DNA of 64,000 nt from Streptomyces sp. NP160 (lineage in GTDB: Bacteria > Actinomycetota > Actinomycetes > Actinomycetales > Quadrisphaeraceae), in NCBI RefSeq assembly GCF_006335115.1, contig NZ_VDMJ01000028.1:1-64000 (forward strand), given 5' to 3'. A model generated the notes under the pieces. That model made no database searches, was not told the origin of the DNA, and saw only the letters and a list, made by a program, of their open reading frames with translations. Positions 16,608-26,214 of this stretch are shown here, piece by piece. Made by a program: the position numbers and the translations under genes. Numbering within the stretch: the first letter of the stretch is position 1; every line of letters starts with the position of its first letter.

Positions 16608-17906
16608 TCACGGCTGACCGGGACTGGGACGGGGCGCGGGGTCGGCGGACGGACCCGAGCGCACCAGGGGGCTGAGCAGCACCGGCAGCACGCCGAGCGC
16701 CTCCACCGCCAGCGCCGTCCACAGCGTGGGCACGAGCCCGATCCGCTCCCCGAGCACACCGCCCAGCAGCGCCCCGATGGGCATCGTGCCCCACACGAGG
16801 AAGCGGACCGACGCGTTCATCCGTCCCAGCAGCGGCGCGGGCGTGATGCGCTGCCGGTACGTCACCTGCGCCACGTTGTAGACCACGACGCTGACGCCGA
16901 GCACGGCGCCGGAGACGGCCAGGAGCGCGACCGCGCCGTCGTCGTCGAGAGCGCCCCGGGCCACGAGCGGCGCGGCCAGGGGCAGCAGCGCCCCGGCGGC
17001 GATCCCCGGCAGCAGCGCCAGGGCGATGGTGCGGCCCTCGCCGACGCGGCGCACCACCGCCTGCACGGCCAGCGCGCCGAGCAGGGCGCCCGCGGCGCCG
17101 ATGCCCAGGGCCGTGCCGACCTGGCCCTCCGAGAGCCCCAGCTCGCGCACGGCGTAGAGCACGAGCAGGGCGCTGGTGGCGCTGCCGCCGAGGTTGGAGG
17201 TGCTCGTCGTGGCGACGATCCGCCGCAGCAGCGGCTGGTGGACGACGAAGGACAGGCCCTCCGCCACCTCCACGCGCAGCGAGCGGCGCGCGGTCCGGTC
17301 CGGTGGCGGCTCGACGTGGGAGATCCGGGAGAGCAGCCCGCTGGAGACGGCGAAGGCCACCGCCGAGACCCCGACCGCCAGCGGCGCGCCGACCAGTCGC
17401 GCCAGCCAGCCGCCGACCGCCGGGCCGCCCACCTGCGCCACCGACGCCGAGACCTGCAGCAGCGAGTTCCCCTCGCCGAGCCGCTCCGCGCGGACGAGGG
17501 AGGGCAGGTAGCTCTGGTAGGCGACGTCGAAGAACAGCGTCGCCACTCCCACCACGAACGCCACCGCCACCACCAGCGGCAGCGACAGCACCCCCGCCCA
17601 CCAGGCCAGCGGGAGGACGGCGAGGGCCACCGCCCGCACGAGGTTGCCGAGCAGCAGCACGCGGCGCTTGGACCAGCGGTCGACCCAGGCGCCGGCCGGC
17701 AGTCCGAGCAGCAGGAACGCCGCCGACTGCGCTGCGGTGAGCACGCCCATCTGCAGCGGCGAGGCCGCCAGGACCGTCACCGCGAGCAGGGGGACGACGA
17801 GGTCGCCCACCTGCGTGGCGCCCTGCGAGACGGAGTCGCCCGCCCACAGGCGGCGGAAGTCACGGCCGTCGGGTGCGCGCAGGAGGCTGGGAGGCACGAG
17901 GCCCAT
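16608..17906 (-). CDS. MFS transporter (12-TM, drug-exporter type)
   Basis: A 432-residue major facilitator with about 12 helices. It starts FRRLWAGDSVSQGATQVGDL, typical of the DHA3/MefA-like exporters, and has GLPAGAWVDRWSKRRVLLLGN as the helix 2-3 loop. ATG 17906 was chosen; a TTG at 17933 is also open. It is divergent from an ArsR-like regulator at 17975, with TTGACG-containing DNA and an imperfect AGTGGTT/AATCACT inverted repeat between them, so export is probably controlled by that regulator. Confidence 0.85.
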   Translation of the reverse strand: MGLVPPSLLRAPDGRDFRRLWAGDSVSQGATQVGDLVVPLLAVTVLAASPLQMGVLTAAQSAAFLLLGLPAGAWVDRWSKRRVLLLGNLVRAVALAVLPLAWWAGVLSLPLVVAVAFVVGVATLFFDVAYQSYLPSLVRAERLGEGNSLLQVSASVAQVGGPAVGGWLARLVGAPLAVGVSAVAFAVSSGLLSRISHVEPPPDRTARRSLRVEVAEGLSFVVHQPLLRRIVATTSTSNLGGSATSALLVLYAVRELGLSEGQVGTALGIGAAGALLGALAVQAVVRRVGEGRTIALALLPGIAAGALLPLAAPLVARGALDDDGAVALLAVSGAVLGVSVVVYNVAQVTYRQRITPAPLLGRMNASVRFLVWGTMPIGALLGGVLGERIGLVPTLWTALAVEALGVLPVLLSPLVRSGPSADPAPRPSPGQP

Positions 17907-17974
17907 GCGACACGAGTGGTTGGGGAACGTCAATCACTGAGCGCGGAGCGTCAGGTCGTGTCTACGTTGGGTGG

Positions 17975-18520
17975 GTGAGCGCTCAGACCTGGGACCTCCC
18001 GCACCGACGCGTCGCCACCGAGGCGGAGGCCAAGGCCCTGGCCTCGGCGGTGCGGCTGCGGATCCTGCGGATGTGCCTCGACACGCCCATGACCAACGCC
18101 GCCATCGCCGAGCGCCTCGGCCTCAACGCGGCCACCGCCCTGCACCACGTGCGGACGCTGGTGAACACCGGCTTCCTGGAGCCGATGCCCTCCACGCGCG
18201 GCCGCCGCGGCGCCCGGTCGGTGCCCTACCGCGCCACCGGGAAGTCGTGGCAGCTCGACGAGCAGCGCTCCGCCCGGGCCATGGTCGAGGCCTTCACGCA
18301 GACGCTGCCGGTGCTGCTCGGCGACGGCAGCGAGGAGGCCCCCGCCGACCCCGACCTGCGCGTCGCGCGCCTCGGGCTGCGCCTCGACGCCGAGGGCCGG
18401 GCCGAGCTGGAGCGGCGCCTGGACGCGCTGCTCGACGAGTTCGCCTCGCGGCCCGCGCACGCCGACGCGGCGCCGCTGTCGCTCTTCGTCGCCCTGCACC
18501 GCGACCCCGACCGCGACTGA
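17975..18520 (+). CDS. ArsR-like winged-helix regulator
   Basis: A 181-residue regulator. A winged helix-turn-helix covers about residues 13-90: VRLRILRMCLDTPMTNAAIA, then ERLGLNAATALHHVRTLVNT and GFLEP. The C-terminal half is acidic and helical. No CxC metal motif is present, so the signal is likely organic. Start GTG 17975 lies 6 nt after TACGTT, a leaderless arrangement. It probably regulates the divergent MFS exporter. Confidence 0.8.
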   Translation: MSAQTWDLPHRRVATEAEAKALASAVRLRILRMCLDTPMTNAAIAERLGLNAATALHHVRTLVNTGFLEPMPSTRGRRGARSVPYRATGKSWQLDEQRSARAMVEAFTQTLPVLLGDGSEEAPADPDLRVARLGLRLDAEGRAELERRLDALLDEFASRPAHADAAPLSLFVALHRDPDRD

Positions 18521-18533
18521 CGCCCCCCCGCTG

Positions 18534-18557
18534 CGTGATCGTGGACTTCCCGAGCAC
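18534..18557 (+). repeat. Dispersed intergenic repeat, copy A
   Basis: CGTGATCGTGGACTTCC followed by CGAGCAC, one mismatch from the core CCGTGATCATGGAC shared with copies near 39.3, 46.4, 49.7, 51.7 and 58.5 kb. It lies between two convergent 3' ends. A further CACTTCCCGGGGG follows, so it may double as a weak terminator. Confidence 0.6.
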
Positions 18558-18588
18558 TTCCCGGGGGCTCTCCAGGCCGGATCCCGCC

Positions 18589-19083
18589 TCAGGAGCCTGA
18601 CGGTGCGGTCGCCCCAGTCTCGGGCGGCCGCGTCACGTCGACCCACCGGTCACCGGTGAGCCCACCCAGCTGGTCCGGGGTCAGCCGCACCGCGGACCGG
18701 CGGCTGCCCCCGGCGGGGTAGACGACGTCGAACGCCCGCAGCGACTCGTCGCAGTGCACCTCCAGCGGCTCCGGGTGCCCGAACGGGCTGACGCCGCCGA
18801 CGGGCTGACCTGTCACGGCGTGGGCCTCCTCCCCGGGCAGCATCCGGGGCTTGGTGCCGAAGCGGGCCTTGAACTTGGCGTTGTCGAGCCGCGCGTCACC
18901 GCGCGCCACGACCAGCACCACGCGGTCACCGGCGCGCAGCGCCAGCGTCTTGGCGATCTGCCCCGGGTCGACGCCCAGCGCGTCCGCCGCTGCCTGCACC
19001 GTGGGCGTGTCCACGTCCGGCTCGACGACCCGCGTCCCCGGCAGGTGCTCGTCGAGGAAGGCCTGCACGCGCTCGGTGCTCAC
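18589..19083 (-). CDS. YbaK/EbsC family aminoacyl-tRNA deacylase
   Basis: A 164-residue editing-domain protein of the Cys-tRNA(Pro)/misacyl-tRNA deacylase superfamily. Family signatures are QIAKTLALRAGDRVVLVVARGD, DNAKFKARFG (with the conserved Lys), AVTGQPVGGVSPFG and VVYPAGGSRRSAVRLTP. It hydrolyses mischarged aminoacyl-tRNAs in trans. GTG 19083 gives the usual family length. Monocistronic. Confidence 0.9.
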   Translation of the reverse strand: MSTERVQAFLDEHLPGTRVVEPDVDTPTVQAAADALGVDPGQIAKTLALRAGDRVVLVVARGDARLDNAKFKARFGTKPRMLPGEEAHAVTGQPVGGVSPFGHPEPLEVHCDESLRAFDVVYPAGGSRRSAVRLTPDQLGGLTGDRWVDVTRPPETGATAPSGS

Positions 19084-19117
19084 CGGCCCATCCTGGCGCA
19101 GGCCGTCGCCCACTCGA

Positions 19118-19131
19118 CCCGTGATCACGGG
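19118..19131. repeat. Palindromic intergenic repeat
   Basis: CCCGTGATCACGGG is a perfect 14-bp palindrome 34 nt upstream of the YbaK gene start. It shares the CCGTGATC half with the dispersed repeat family, and the same CCGTGATCACGG palindrome recurs at 39867-39878. Confidence 0.6.
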
Positions 19132-19143
19132 GGAGGGGAGGGG

Positions 19144-19275
19144 TCAGGCGCAGATGACCTCGGCGACGCGGCGCTCGCGGGCCGCCCCGCACGCCGCGAG
19201 GATCGTGCCGAGCACCGCGACGCCCTCCACCTCGGTGTGGATCGGCCGGGTGCCGGTGAGCAGGCAGCCGGCCAC
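19144..19275 (-). CDS. Possible 43-aa small protein
   Basis: A short frame from GTG 19275 encodes a 43-residue peptide beginning VAGCLLTGTRPIHTEVEG and ending AEVICA. Codon use matches the window, and the Val/Leu/Ile content (VAVLGTILAACG) is protein-like. I do not recognise it. It fits between the YbaK start and the divergent DUF1345 gene. Could be spurious. Confidence 0.35.
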   Translation of the reverse strand: MAGCLLTGTRPIHTEVEGVAVLGTILAACGAARERRVAEVICA

Positions 19276-19282
19276 GGGGTGA

Positions 19283-20005
<723 letters not shown>

Positions 20006-20081
20006 CGCCGCCCGGCCGGGAGCGCAACGGGGCGCTCGGCTGCGGTCAGGCGGAGAGGGCGGTCCGGGTCTCGGGCCGGGG

Positions 20082-20522
20082 TCAGGTCTGGTCGAGCGTG
20101 ATGGTGGCCCAGACGCCCTTGCCGGCGCCGCCGCCGGGGCCCTCGTCGCTGACGCCCCAGTGCACCGACAGCCCCTCGACCAGCTGCATCCCGCGCCCGC
20201 TCTCGGAGTGCCACGGCACCTCGGCCTCGTGGCGCCGCGGCTCGCTGGTGGAGGAGTCGTGGACGCCCACCACCACCTGCTCGACGTTGCAGAGCAGCGT
20301 CAGCACCACGGGTGGCCGGCCGTGCTCGACGGCGTTGGTGACCAGCTCGCTGACCACGACGAGCGCCGCGTCCAGCGCGCCGCCCGCGTGCGCCGGGCAC
20401 AGGTGGTTGCGCGCGAAGCGCCGTGCAGCGCCCGGTGCCGTCGGGGTGTGGTGCAGCACCACCCGGGCGTGCTCTCGGTGCACGGGGGGCGCTTCGGGGT
20501 CGGCGGGAGCATCAGTGGTCAC
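20082..20522 (-). CDS. HATPase_c (anti-sigma factor-like) ATP-binding protein
   Basis: A 146-residue stand-alone GHKL ATPase domain. N-box DAALVVVSELVTNAVEHG, G1-like VVGVHDSSTSEP and G2-like SGRGMQLVEGLS are in order, the Bergerat fold of RsbW/SpoIIAB-like kinases. It has no membrane or sensor domain. In actinobacteria such proteins are usually anti-sigma or PP2C-partner regulators, but no sigma or antagonist gene lies beside it. The promoter region holds a GTCACAG/CTGTGAC inverted repeat just at the start. Confidence 0.82.
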   Translation of the reverse strand: MTTDAPADPEAPPVHREHARVVLHHTPTAPGAARRFARNHLCPAHAGGALDAALVVVSELVTNAVEHGRPPVVLTLLCNVEQVVVGVHDSSTSEPRRHEAEVPWHSESGRGMQLVEGLSVHWGVSDEGPGGGAGKGVWATITLDQT

Positions 20523-20735
20523 AGCAGTCCCACTGTGACACGGCGCTGTGATCGCGGCGCGCCGTGCGGCACCCGTTCGCGCGGTGCGTCGCGGACGACC
20601 CGTCAGCACCGCCGCGCGACGCGGAGCGCGTCGCGCTTGTCCCGGCCGCGGCGCTGGTGCGATCGTCGCGGTCAGCGCCGCAGGCACGACCGCCGGTCCT
20701 CTGGCGGCGACGGCCCTCGCGGAGGAGGTTCGTCC

Positions 20736-21185
20736 GTGCGTCGTCTGGTGGTGGCCGAGGTGGAGGCCCGCGACCTCACCACCTGTCGCCTGCTGGCCGC
20801 CTTCGAGCGGCGGCGCGAGCAGCTGCTCCCGGTCGCCTTCCTCGCCTTCGACGACGCCGTGCAGCTCGTGCACACCGCCCCGAGCCACCGGCGCCGCGGC
20901 ATCGGGTCGGCTCTGCTCGCGCGGGCGCGCGAGCAGGTGCCGGCGCTGTCCTACTCCGGCGACCACACCGAGCAGGGCGCGCGGTGGGGCCGGGCGCGCG
21001 GGCTGGACGTCCCGCACGCCGAGGCCTTCACCCCCGACGCCGAGGTGGCCTGGACGGCGTCCGCGGTCTACCTCCACCTGACGCACGCCGAGCCCGAGGA
21101 GCTGCTGCAGATGCGCCCGCTGCGGCTGGCGCGCACGGGGCTCCTCGGGCGCCTCCGACGGCGAGGGCTGCTCCGCCGGCGGTGA
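20736..21185 (+). CDS. GNAT-like N-acetyltransferase
   Basis: A 149-residue protein. The acetyl-CoA loop is HRRRGIGSALLARAREQ after LVHTAPS, which matches GNAT motif A (R/Q-x-x-G-x-G/A). The N-terminal half forms the beta strands typical of the fold, with AFLAFDDAVQLVHTA. The C-terminus is basic. A strong GGAGGAGG precedes GTG 20736 by 7 nt. Substrate unknown. Confidence 0.65.
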   Translation: MRRLVVAEVEARDLTTCRLLAAFERRREQLLPVAFLAFDDAVQLVHTAPSHRRRGIGSALLARAREQVPALSYSGDHTEQGARWGRARGLDVPHAEAFTPDAEVAWTASAVYLHLTHAEPEELLQMRPLRLARTGLLGRLRRRGLLRRR

Positions 21186-21209
21186 GCCCGGCTCGCCACC
21201 CGCGGCGCC

Positions 21210-22683
21210 TCAGCGCAGGGCGGCCCCGAGCCGCCGGGCGGCCTCCTCCAGCGCACCCGGTGGCTCGGCCGCGTACCCGAGCACCAGGCCCGCGGGCCCT
21301 GGGCGCAGCCGGTGCATCCCCAGCGGCTGCACGCGCACGCCGGCGCGTGCGCAGGCGGCGGCCGCCTCGGCGTCGTCGCGCTCCGCCCACGCCGTCCCCT
21401 CCAGCGTCACGAGCAGGTGCAGACCAGCGGCCACCCCGTGCACGCGCGCGCCCGGCAGGTGCTCGCGCAGCCCCGCCAGCAGCGCGTCGCGGCGGGCGCG
21501 CTGACGAGCGCACCCGCCGGAGGTGGCGGTCCAGGTCACCGCCCGCCAGGAGCCGCGCCAGCACCAGCTGCGGCAGCGAGGGGCTGGCGATGTCGCTGGC
21601 GTGCTTGGCGGCGAGCAGGTCGGACCGCAGGTGCTCCGGGGCGACCAGCCACCCCAGCCGCAGCGCGGGTGCGAGCGACTTGCTGGTGCTCCCGGTGTGC
21701 AGGACGACGTCGGGTGCGCTGGCCTGCAGCGCGGGCACCGGAGGCCGGTCGTAGCGGTGCTCGGCGTCGTAGTCGTCCTCCACCACCAGACGACCGGGCT
21801 GCGCCTGGCACCAGGCCAGCAGCGACCGGCGGCGCTCGGGCGAGAGCACCACGCCCGTCGGGTACTGGTGGGCGGGCGTGAGCACGGCCACCCGCGGCCC
21901 GTCCGGGCCCGACGCCGCCAGCGCCTCCACGTCCAGGCCACCGGCGTCGACGGGCACCCCCACGCCGCGCAGTCCCCAGTGCGCCAGCTCTTCGCGCGCT
22001 CCCCGCGAGCCCGGGTCCTCCACGGCCGCCGACCGGTGGCCCCGGGCCACCAGCACCTGCGCGGTCAGCGCCAGCGCCTGGGCCACCCCTGACACGACGA
22101 GCACCTCGTCCGGGGCGGCGCGCACGCCGCGGGTGCGGGCCAGCCACCCCACCAGCTGCTCGCGCAGCACCGGGTGACCGCGCGGGTCGGGGTAGCCGAG
22201 GTCGCGGGCGCTCGCCGCGCTCAGCACCTCCCGCTCCGCGCGGAGCCACGCGGTGCGGGGGAAGGCCGACAGGTCGGGCACGCCGGGCCACAGGTCCAGC
22301 ACCGAGGCGCCCTCGACGGACGCGGGTGGGCCACCGACGGGCCGGTGGAACCCCGGACCGGTCGCCGGTGCCTCGCGCGGCACCCGGACGGGGGCGACGA
22401 GGCCGGCCGCCACGCGCGTTCCGGCACCGGCGCGACCGGTGAGCAGCCCCTCGTCCACCAGTCGCGCGTAGGCCCCCACGACCACGCCGCGGGAGACGCC
22501 GAGGTCAGCGGCGAGGACGCGCGTGGAGGGCAGCAGCGCGCCCCGGGCGAGGCGCCCGTCGAGGACGGCCGCCCGCAGGTGGGCCGCCAGCCACTCGCCG
22601 GTGCCGCGCGGGGGAGCGGCGGCGCGGTCGAGCTGCAGGAGGTCGGCGCCGGGCGACCGCCCGGGGGTGTCGGTGGTGTCCAT
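21210..22683 (-). pseudogene. MocR-type GntR/aminotransferase regulator, frameshifted
   Basis: N-terminal GntR winged helix (LPSTRVLAADLGVSRGVVVG, YARLVDEGLL) followed by a type-I aminotransferase domain with SGVAQALALTAQ, VEDPGSRG, DDYDAEHRYDR and the PLP lysine in TGSTSKSLAPALRLGW. After GGDLDRHLRRVR the frame is lost, and the rest (RQRARRDALLAGLREHLPGA to the end) continues one frame over. One surplus base near 21507 explains this; without it the product is about 490 residues, full length. The catalytic lysine lies upstream of the break. It diverges from the EamA gene, its likely target. Confidence 0.82.
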
Positions 22684-22750
22684 CGGTCCTGCAGTCTGCC
22701 CCGGTGATGGACCTCGATCGAGGACCGTCTGGCGACCAGGCTGGCGGTCC

Positions 22751-23671
22751 ATGAGCACCGTGGTCACCGACCGACCCACCACCGGCCCACGCGGACGACT
22801 GGCCAGCGCCGCGGTCGCCTGCGGGGCCGCCGCGATGGCCTTCGTCGGCGGCAGCACGGCCGTGTCCGGGCTGCTGTCCGACGCCCCGCTGGCCACCGCG
22901 CAGGCCGTCCGCTACGGGCTCGCCTGCCTGCTGCTGCTCGGCGCCGCCCGGCTCGTCCGGGAGCCGGTGCGCCGCCCCCGCGGGCGCGAGTGGCTCTGGC
23001 TCGGGAGCACCACGGCCGCGGGGCTGCTGCTCTTCAACGTGGCGCTCGTGCGCGGCGCCGCGCACGCCGAGCCCGCCGTCTTCGGGGTGGCGGTCGCGAG
23101 CGTCCCCCTCGTGCTGGCCCTGCTCGGGCCCGTGCTGGAGGGGCGGCGCCCGACCGCGCCGGTCGTGACGGCCGCCGGAGTCGTCACCGCGGGCGCGGCC
23201 CTGGTGACCGGGGTCGGGCGCGCCGACGGGGCGGGCGTCGCGTGGGCCGTCGTCGTCCTGTTCTGCGAGGTGGGGTTCACGCTGCTCGCCGTGCCGGTGC
23301 TCGCCGCCCACGGCCCCTGGGGCGTCTCGGTGCACACCACCTGGCTGGCCGCCGTCGGCTTCGGCGCGGCCGGCCTGCTGGCCGAGCGGCCGTGGAGCGC
23401 GGGCACGGCGCTGACCGGTCCCCACGTCGCAGCCGTCGTCTACCTCGCGGTGGGGGTGACGGCGGTGGCGTTCGTGCTGTGGTTCAGCGCCGTGCGAGGG
23501 CTCGGCTCCGGGCGGGCGGGGCTCCTCACCGGCGTCGCGCCGGTGGCGGCAGCCGCGGCCGGTGTGCTGCTCGGCGGCCCGGTCCCCGCCGCGGGGGTGT
23601 GGGTGGGCACCGCCGTCGTGGGCCTCGGGCTCGTGGTCGGGCTGCGCGCGTCGGGCACGATGCGGCAGTGA
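22751..23671 (+). CDS. EamA/DMT-superfamily transporter
   Basis: A 306-residue transporter with ten helices in two EamA repeats (about 20-150 and 160-300). AMAFVGGSTAVSGLL begins repeat 1 and SGRAGLLTGVAPVAAAAAG is the usual helix-9 segment. Such proteins export amino acids or metabolites. ATG 22751 follows a 67-bp divergent region containing TCGATCGA, probably bound by the MocR protein. The stop overlaps the next start (GTGA), so the DJ-1 gene is co-translated. Confidence 0.85.
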   Translation: MSTVVTDRPTTGPRGRLASAAVACGAAAMAFVGGSTAVSGLLSDAPLATAQAVRYGLACLLLLGAARLVREPVRRPRGREWLWLGSTTAAGLLLFNVALVRGAAHAEPAVFGVAVASVPLVLALLGPVLEGRRPTAPVVTAAGVVTAGAALVTGVGRADGAGVAWAVVVLFCEVGFTLLAVPVLAAHGPWGVSVHTTWLAAVGFGAAGLLAERPWSAGTALTGPHVAAVVYLAVGVTAVAFVLWFSAVRGLGSGRAGLLTGVAPVAAAAAGVLLGGPVPAAGVWVGTAVVGLGLVVGLRASGTMRQ

Positions 23672-24282
23672 CGCGACGCGTGGGACTGCTGCTCTTCGAC
23701 GAGGTCGAGGTGCTCGACGCCTGCGGTCCGTTCGAGGTCTTCTCGGTGGCCGCCCGGGTGGCCGCCCGTTCCGGCGGGGAGCCGCCGTTCGAGGTGGTGC
23801 TGGTCGCAGCGGGGGACCAGGACGACGACGGCGAGCCCCGCGTGCGGGCGCGCGGTGGGCTCCGCCTGGGGGCCGACGTGCGCCTGGCCGACGCCCCGGA
23901 CTGCGACGTGGTGCTCGTGCCCGGGGGAGTGGTCGACGTGGTGGCCGCCGACCCGGGCGTGCTGGCGTGGCTGCGGCGCTGCCGCCCCGGGGCCGAGGTG
24001 GTCGCGTCGGTGTGCACCGGCGCGTTCGTGCTCGCGGCCGCCGGACTGCTCGACCAGCGGCCCGTGACCACGCACTGGGAGGACCTGGACGACCTGCGCG
24101 CCGACCACCCGCAGCTGCACGTGGTCGGCGACGTCCGCTACCTCGACCACGGCGACCTCGCCACCAGCGCCGGCATCAGCGCCGGCCTGGACCTGGCGCT
24201 GCACCTGGTGGCGCGGCTCGGGGGCCTCGAGCTGGCGACGGCCACCGCCCGGCAGATGGACTACGCCTGGCGCGACGCCTGA
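23668..24282 (+). CDS. DJ-1/PfpI family protein
   Basis: A 204-residue class-I glutamine amidotransferase-like protein. LLLFDEVEVLDACGPFEVFS at the start, VLVPGG, and the nucleophile elbow VCTGAFVLAAAGLL (Cys) followed by TTHWEDLDDL are the GlxA/isonitrile-hydratase subgroup marks. The C-terminal AraC domain of GlxA is missing, so it is an enzyme or chaperone, not a regulator. Co-transcribed with the EamA gene. The last 22 bp overlap the convergent ABC-F gene. Confidence 0.85.
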   Translation: MTRRVGLLLFDEVEVLDACGPFEVFSVAARVAARSGGEPPFEVVLVAAGDQDDDGEPRVRARGGLRLGADVRLADAPDCDVVLVPGGVVDVVAADPGVLAWLRRCRPGAEVVASVCTGAFVLAAAGLLDQRPVTTHWEDLDDLRADHPQLHVVGDVRYLDHGDLATSAGISAGLDLALHLVARLGGLELATATARQMDYAWRDA

Positions 24283-25994
24283 GGGGGGCGTGCGTCGTCG
24301 CGCAGCCGGCCGGCGCGGTCCAGGCGGAGCCGGCGGGTGAGGTCCAGCCGGTCGAGCACGGCGTCGTCGTGGCTCACCACGAGCAGCGCGCCGCGGTAGG
24401 AGCGCAGCGCGTCGACCAGCTGGTCCACCGTGGCGAGGTCCAGGTCGTTGGTCGGCTCGTCCAGCACGAGCAGCTGGTGCGCCGGCTCGGCGAGCAGCAG
24501 GCGGGCCAGCGCCACCCTGAACCGCTCGCCGCCGGACAGGTCTCCCACCCGCCGCTGGGCGGCGTCCCCGCGCAGCAGGAACCGCGCCAGCGCGTGGCGC
24601 ACCTCCTGCTCCTGCCGCCCGGGTGCCGCCGCCCGCACCTGGTCCAGAGCGCTGGCGCTCTCGTCGAGGCCGTCCCGGCGCTGCGGCAGGTAGCCGACCC
24701 GGTCGGTGAGCAGCTCACCCCACGGCCGCCGCTCGTCCCGCCCGGGACCCGCTCCGCGCACGAGCGCCTCCAGCAGCGTGGTCTTGCCGGCCCCGTTCGG
24801 TCCGGTCAGGGCCACCCGCTCGGGGCCTGCCAGCACCACCGCGCTCAGTCCGGGCCCCTCGTCGGCGTCCCCGGTCCCCGGGGGCGCCGCGGCAGCGCCG
24901 TGCAGCACGGCGAGCCGGCGACCCGCGGGCAGGTGCGGGTCCGGCAGGTCGATCCGGACGGCGTCGTCGTCGCGGACCCGGGCGCTGGCCTCCTGGAGAG
25001 CCTCCCGGGCGGCGACGACGTCGTCGTCGAGCTCCTGGCGCAGCCGCCCCGCCGACGCCTCCGCCTTCCCCTTGAGGGCGTTCGCCACGATGGGCGGGTA
25101 CCGGTTCTTCTCCTTCATCGACGCCGCGTACCGCTCCCGGCGCGCCAGCTTCACCTCCGCCTCGGCCCGCTGGCGGCGCTCGCGGCGCAGCACCTGCTCC
25201 GCGGCGGCCTCCGCGCGCAGCGCCGCGGCCTGCTCGGCGTCGAGGTGGGCCCGGTAGGCGCTGTACGGGCCCGCCACCGACCGCGTCCGGCTGCTGTGCA
25301 GCTCGGTGGTGGTCTGCATCCGCTCCAGCAGCGCGACGTCGTGGCTGACCACCACCAGCGCCCCGCGCCACCCCTCGACCACGGCGCCCAGGCGCTCGCG
25401 CGCCTCGCGGTCGAGGCTGTTGGTCGGCTCGTCGAGCAGCGTCACCGCGTGCGGGTCGGCGTCGGCGCGCAGCCGCAGCCCGGCGAGCGCCACGAGCACC
25501 GCCTCGCCGCCCGAGAGCTGGCCGACGCGCCGCTCGAGCGCGCCCTCGGGCAGGCCGAGGGCGTCGAGGACGGCGCTGGCGCGGGACTCGACGTCCCAGT
25601 CGTCGCCGACGCGCTCCACGAGCGCGGTGGCGCGGCCGGCGCCGGCGTCTCCGCGCTCGAGCTCGCGCAGCGCGTCGAGGGTGTCGGCCACGCCCAGCAG
25701 CTCGGCGACCCGCACGCCCGTGCCCAGGGTGAGGCGCTGGGGGAGCAGGGCCACCTGGCCCGCGGTGCTCACGGCTCCGGCCGTCGGGCGCAGCTGGCCC
25801 GCGACGAGGCGGAGCAGCGTGGTCTTGCCGGAGCCGTTGCGACCGACCAGGCCCGTGCGGCCCTCGGTGAACGTGCCGGTCAGCCCGTCCAGCACCACGG
25901 TGCCGTCCGGGTGCTCGAAGGACAGGTCGCTGAGGACGACGACGGGCGGCGCGGCGGCGTGGGCGGGCGCAGGGGTGTGCTGGGACGGGGACAT
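24261..25994 (-). CDS. ABC-F family ATPase (possible antibiotic-resistance/ribosome protection)
   Basis: A 577-residue soluble protein with two ABC ATPase domains and no membrane segments. Walker A sites are VGRNGSGKTTLL and TGPNGAGKTTLL, the signatures LSGGEAVLVALA and LSGGERFRVALARLLL, and the Walker B motifs TLLDEPTNSLD and LVLDEPTNDLD. The interdomain linker (about 230-300) is highly charged, the part that reaches the ribosomal centre in ABC-F proteins. It may be a translation factor or a resistance protein. It follows a structured 215-nt leader with a short upstream frame, as resistance ABC-F genes often do. Confidence 0.85.
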   Translation of the reverse strand: MSPSQHTPAPAHAAAPPVVVLSDLSFEHPDGTVVLDGLTGTFTEGRTGLVGRNGSGKTTLLRLVAGQLRPTAGAVSTAGQVALLPQRLTLGTGVRVAELLGVADTLDALRELERGDAGAGRATALVERVGDDWDVESRASAVLDALGLPEGALERRVGQLSGGEAVLVALAGLRLRADADPHAVTLLDEPTNSLDREARERLGAVVEGWRGALVVVSHDVALLERMQTTTELHSSRTRSVAGPYSAYRAHLDAEQAAALRAEAAAEQVLRRERRQRAEAEVKLARRERYAASMKEKNRYPPIVANALKGKAEASAGRLRQELDDDVVAAREALQEASARVRDDDAVRIDLPDPHLPAGRRLAVLHGAAAAPPGTGDADEGPGLSAVVLAGPERVALTGPNGAGKTTLLEALVRGAGPGRDERRPWGELLTDRVGYLPQRRDGLDESASALDQVRAAAPGRQEQEVRHALARFLLRGDAAQRRVGDLSGGERFRVALARLLLAEPAHQLLVLDEPTNDLDLATVDQLVDALRSYRGALLVVSHDDAVLDRLDLTRRLRLDRAGRLRDDARPPQASRQA

Positions 25995-26022
25995 GCGGGG
26001 GCTCCGGACGGTCGGCGGCGGT

Positions 26023-26085
26023 GCGCTGACCGGCGGTGCTCCTCCCGCGTCGCGGGCGGAGGCCGGTTCAGCGCGCGGTCAGCGC
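26023..26085 (-). promoter_or_regulatory. Candidate attenuator in the ABC-F leader
   Basis: Reading on the minus strand, GCGCTGACCG (at 26085-26076, inside the short leader frame) is perfectly complementary to CGGTCAGCGC (26032-26023), close to the ABC-F start. Between them a compact hairpin (26061-26039) has a CTCCGCCCG/CGGGAGGAG stem with one mismatch and a 5-nt loop. The two pairings could be coupled to ribosome position in the leader frame. The rest of the 26000-26214 leader shows no other gene. Confidence 0.5.
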
Positions 26086-26103
26086 GGTGCCGGAGGTCTC
26101 CAC
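26068..26103 (-). CDS. Candidate 11-aa leader peptide
   Basis: GTG at 26103 opens an 11-codon frame, VETSGTALTAR, ending in TGA, with a GGAAGGGG Shine-Dalgarno-like sequence about 5 nt upstream. Its end overlaps one arm of the attenuator-type pairing. It is about 74 nt before the ABC-F start. Leader peptides of this kind sense ribosome-targeting drugs in other systems; here that is an inference from position. Confidence 0.4.
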   Translation of the reverse strand: METSGTALTAR

Positions 26104-26214
26104 CGGTGCCCCTTCCGTCGACGACAGGACGGCGACCATGCTGCGCCCGCCGGCGCCGGGGCGCCAGCGGTTTCCGGGGGCCGCAGCCGTGGCCCCGTCT
26201 GCACCCCCGGGGGC

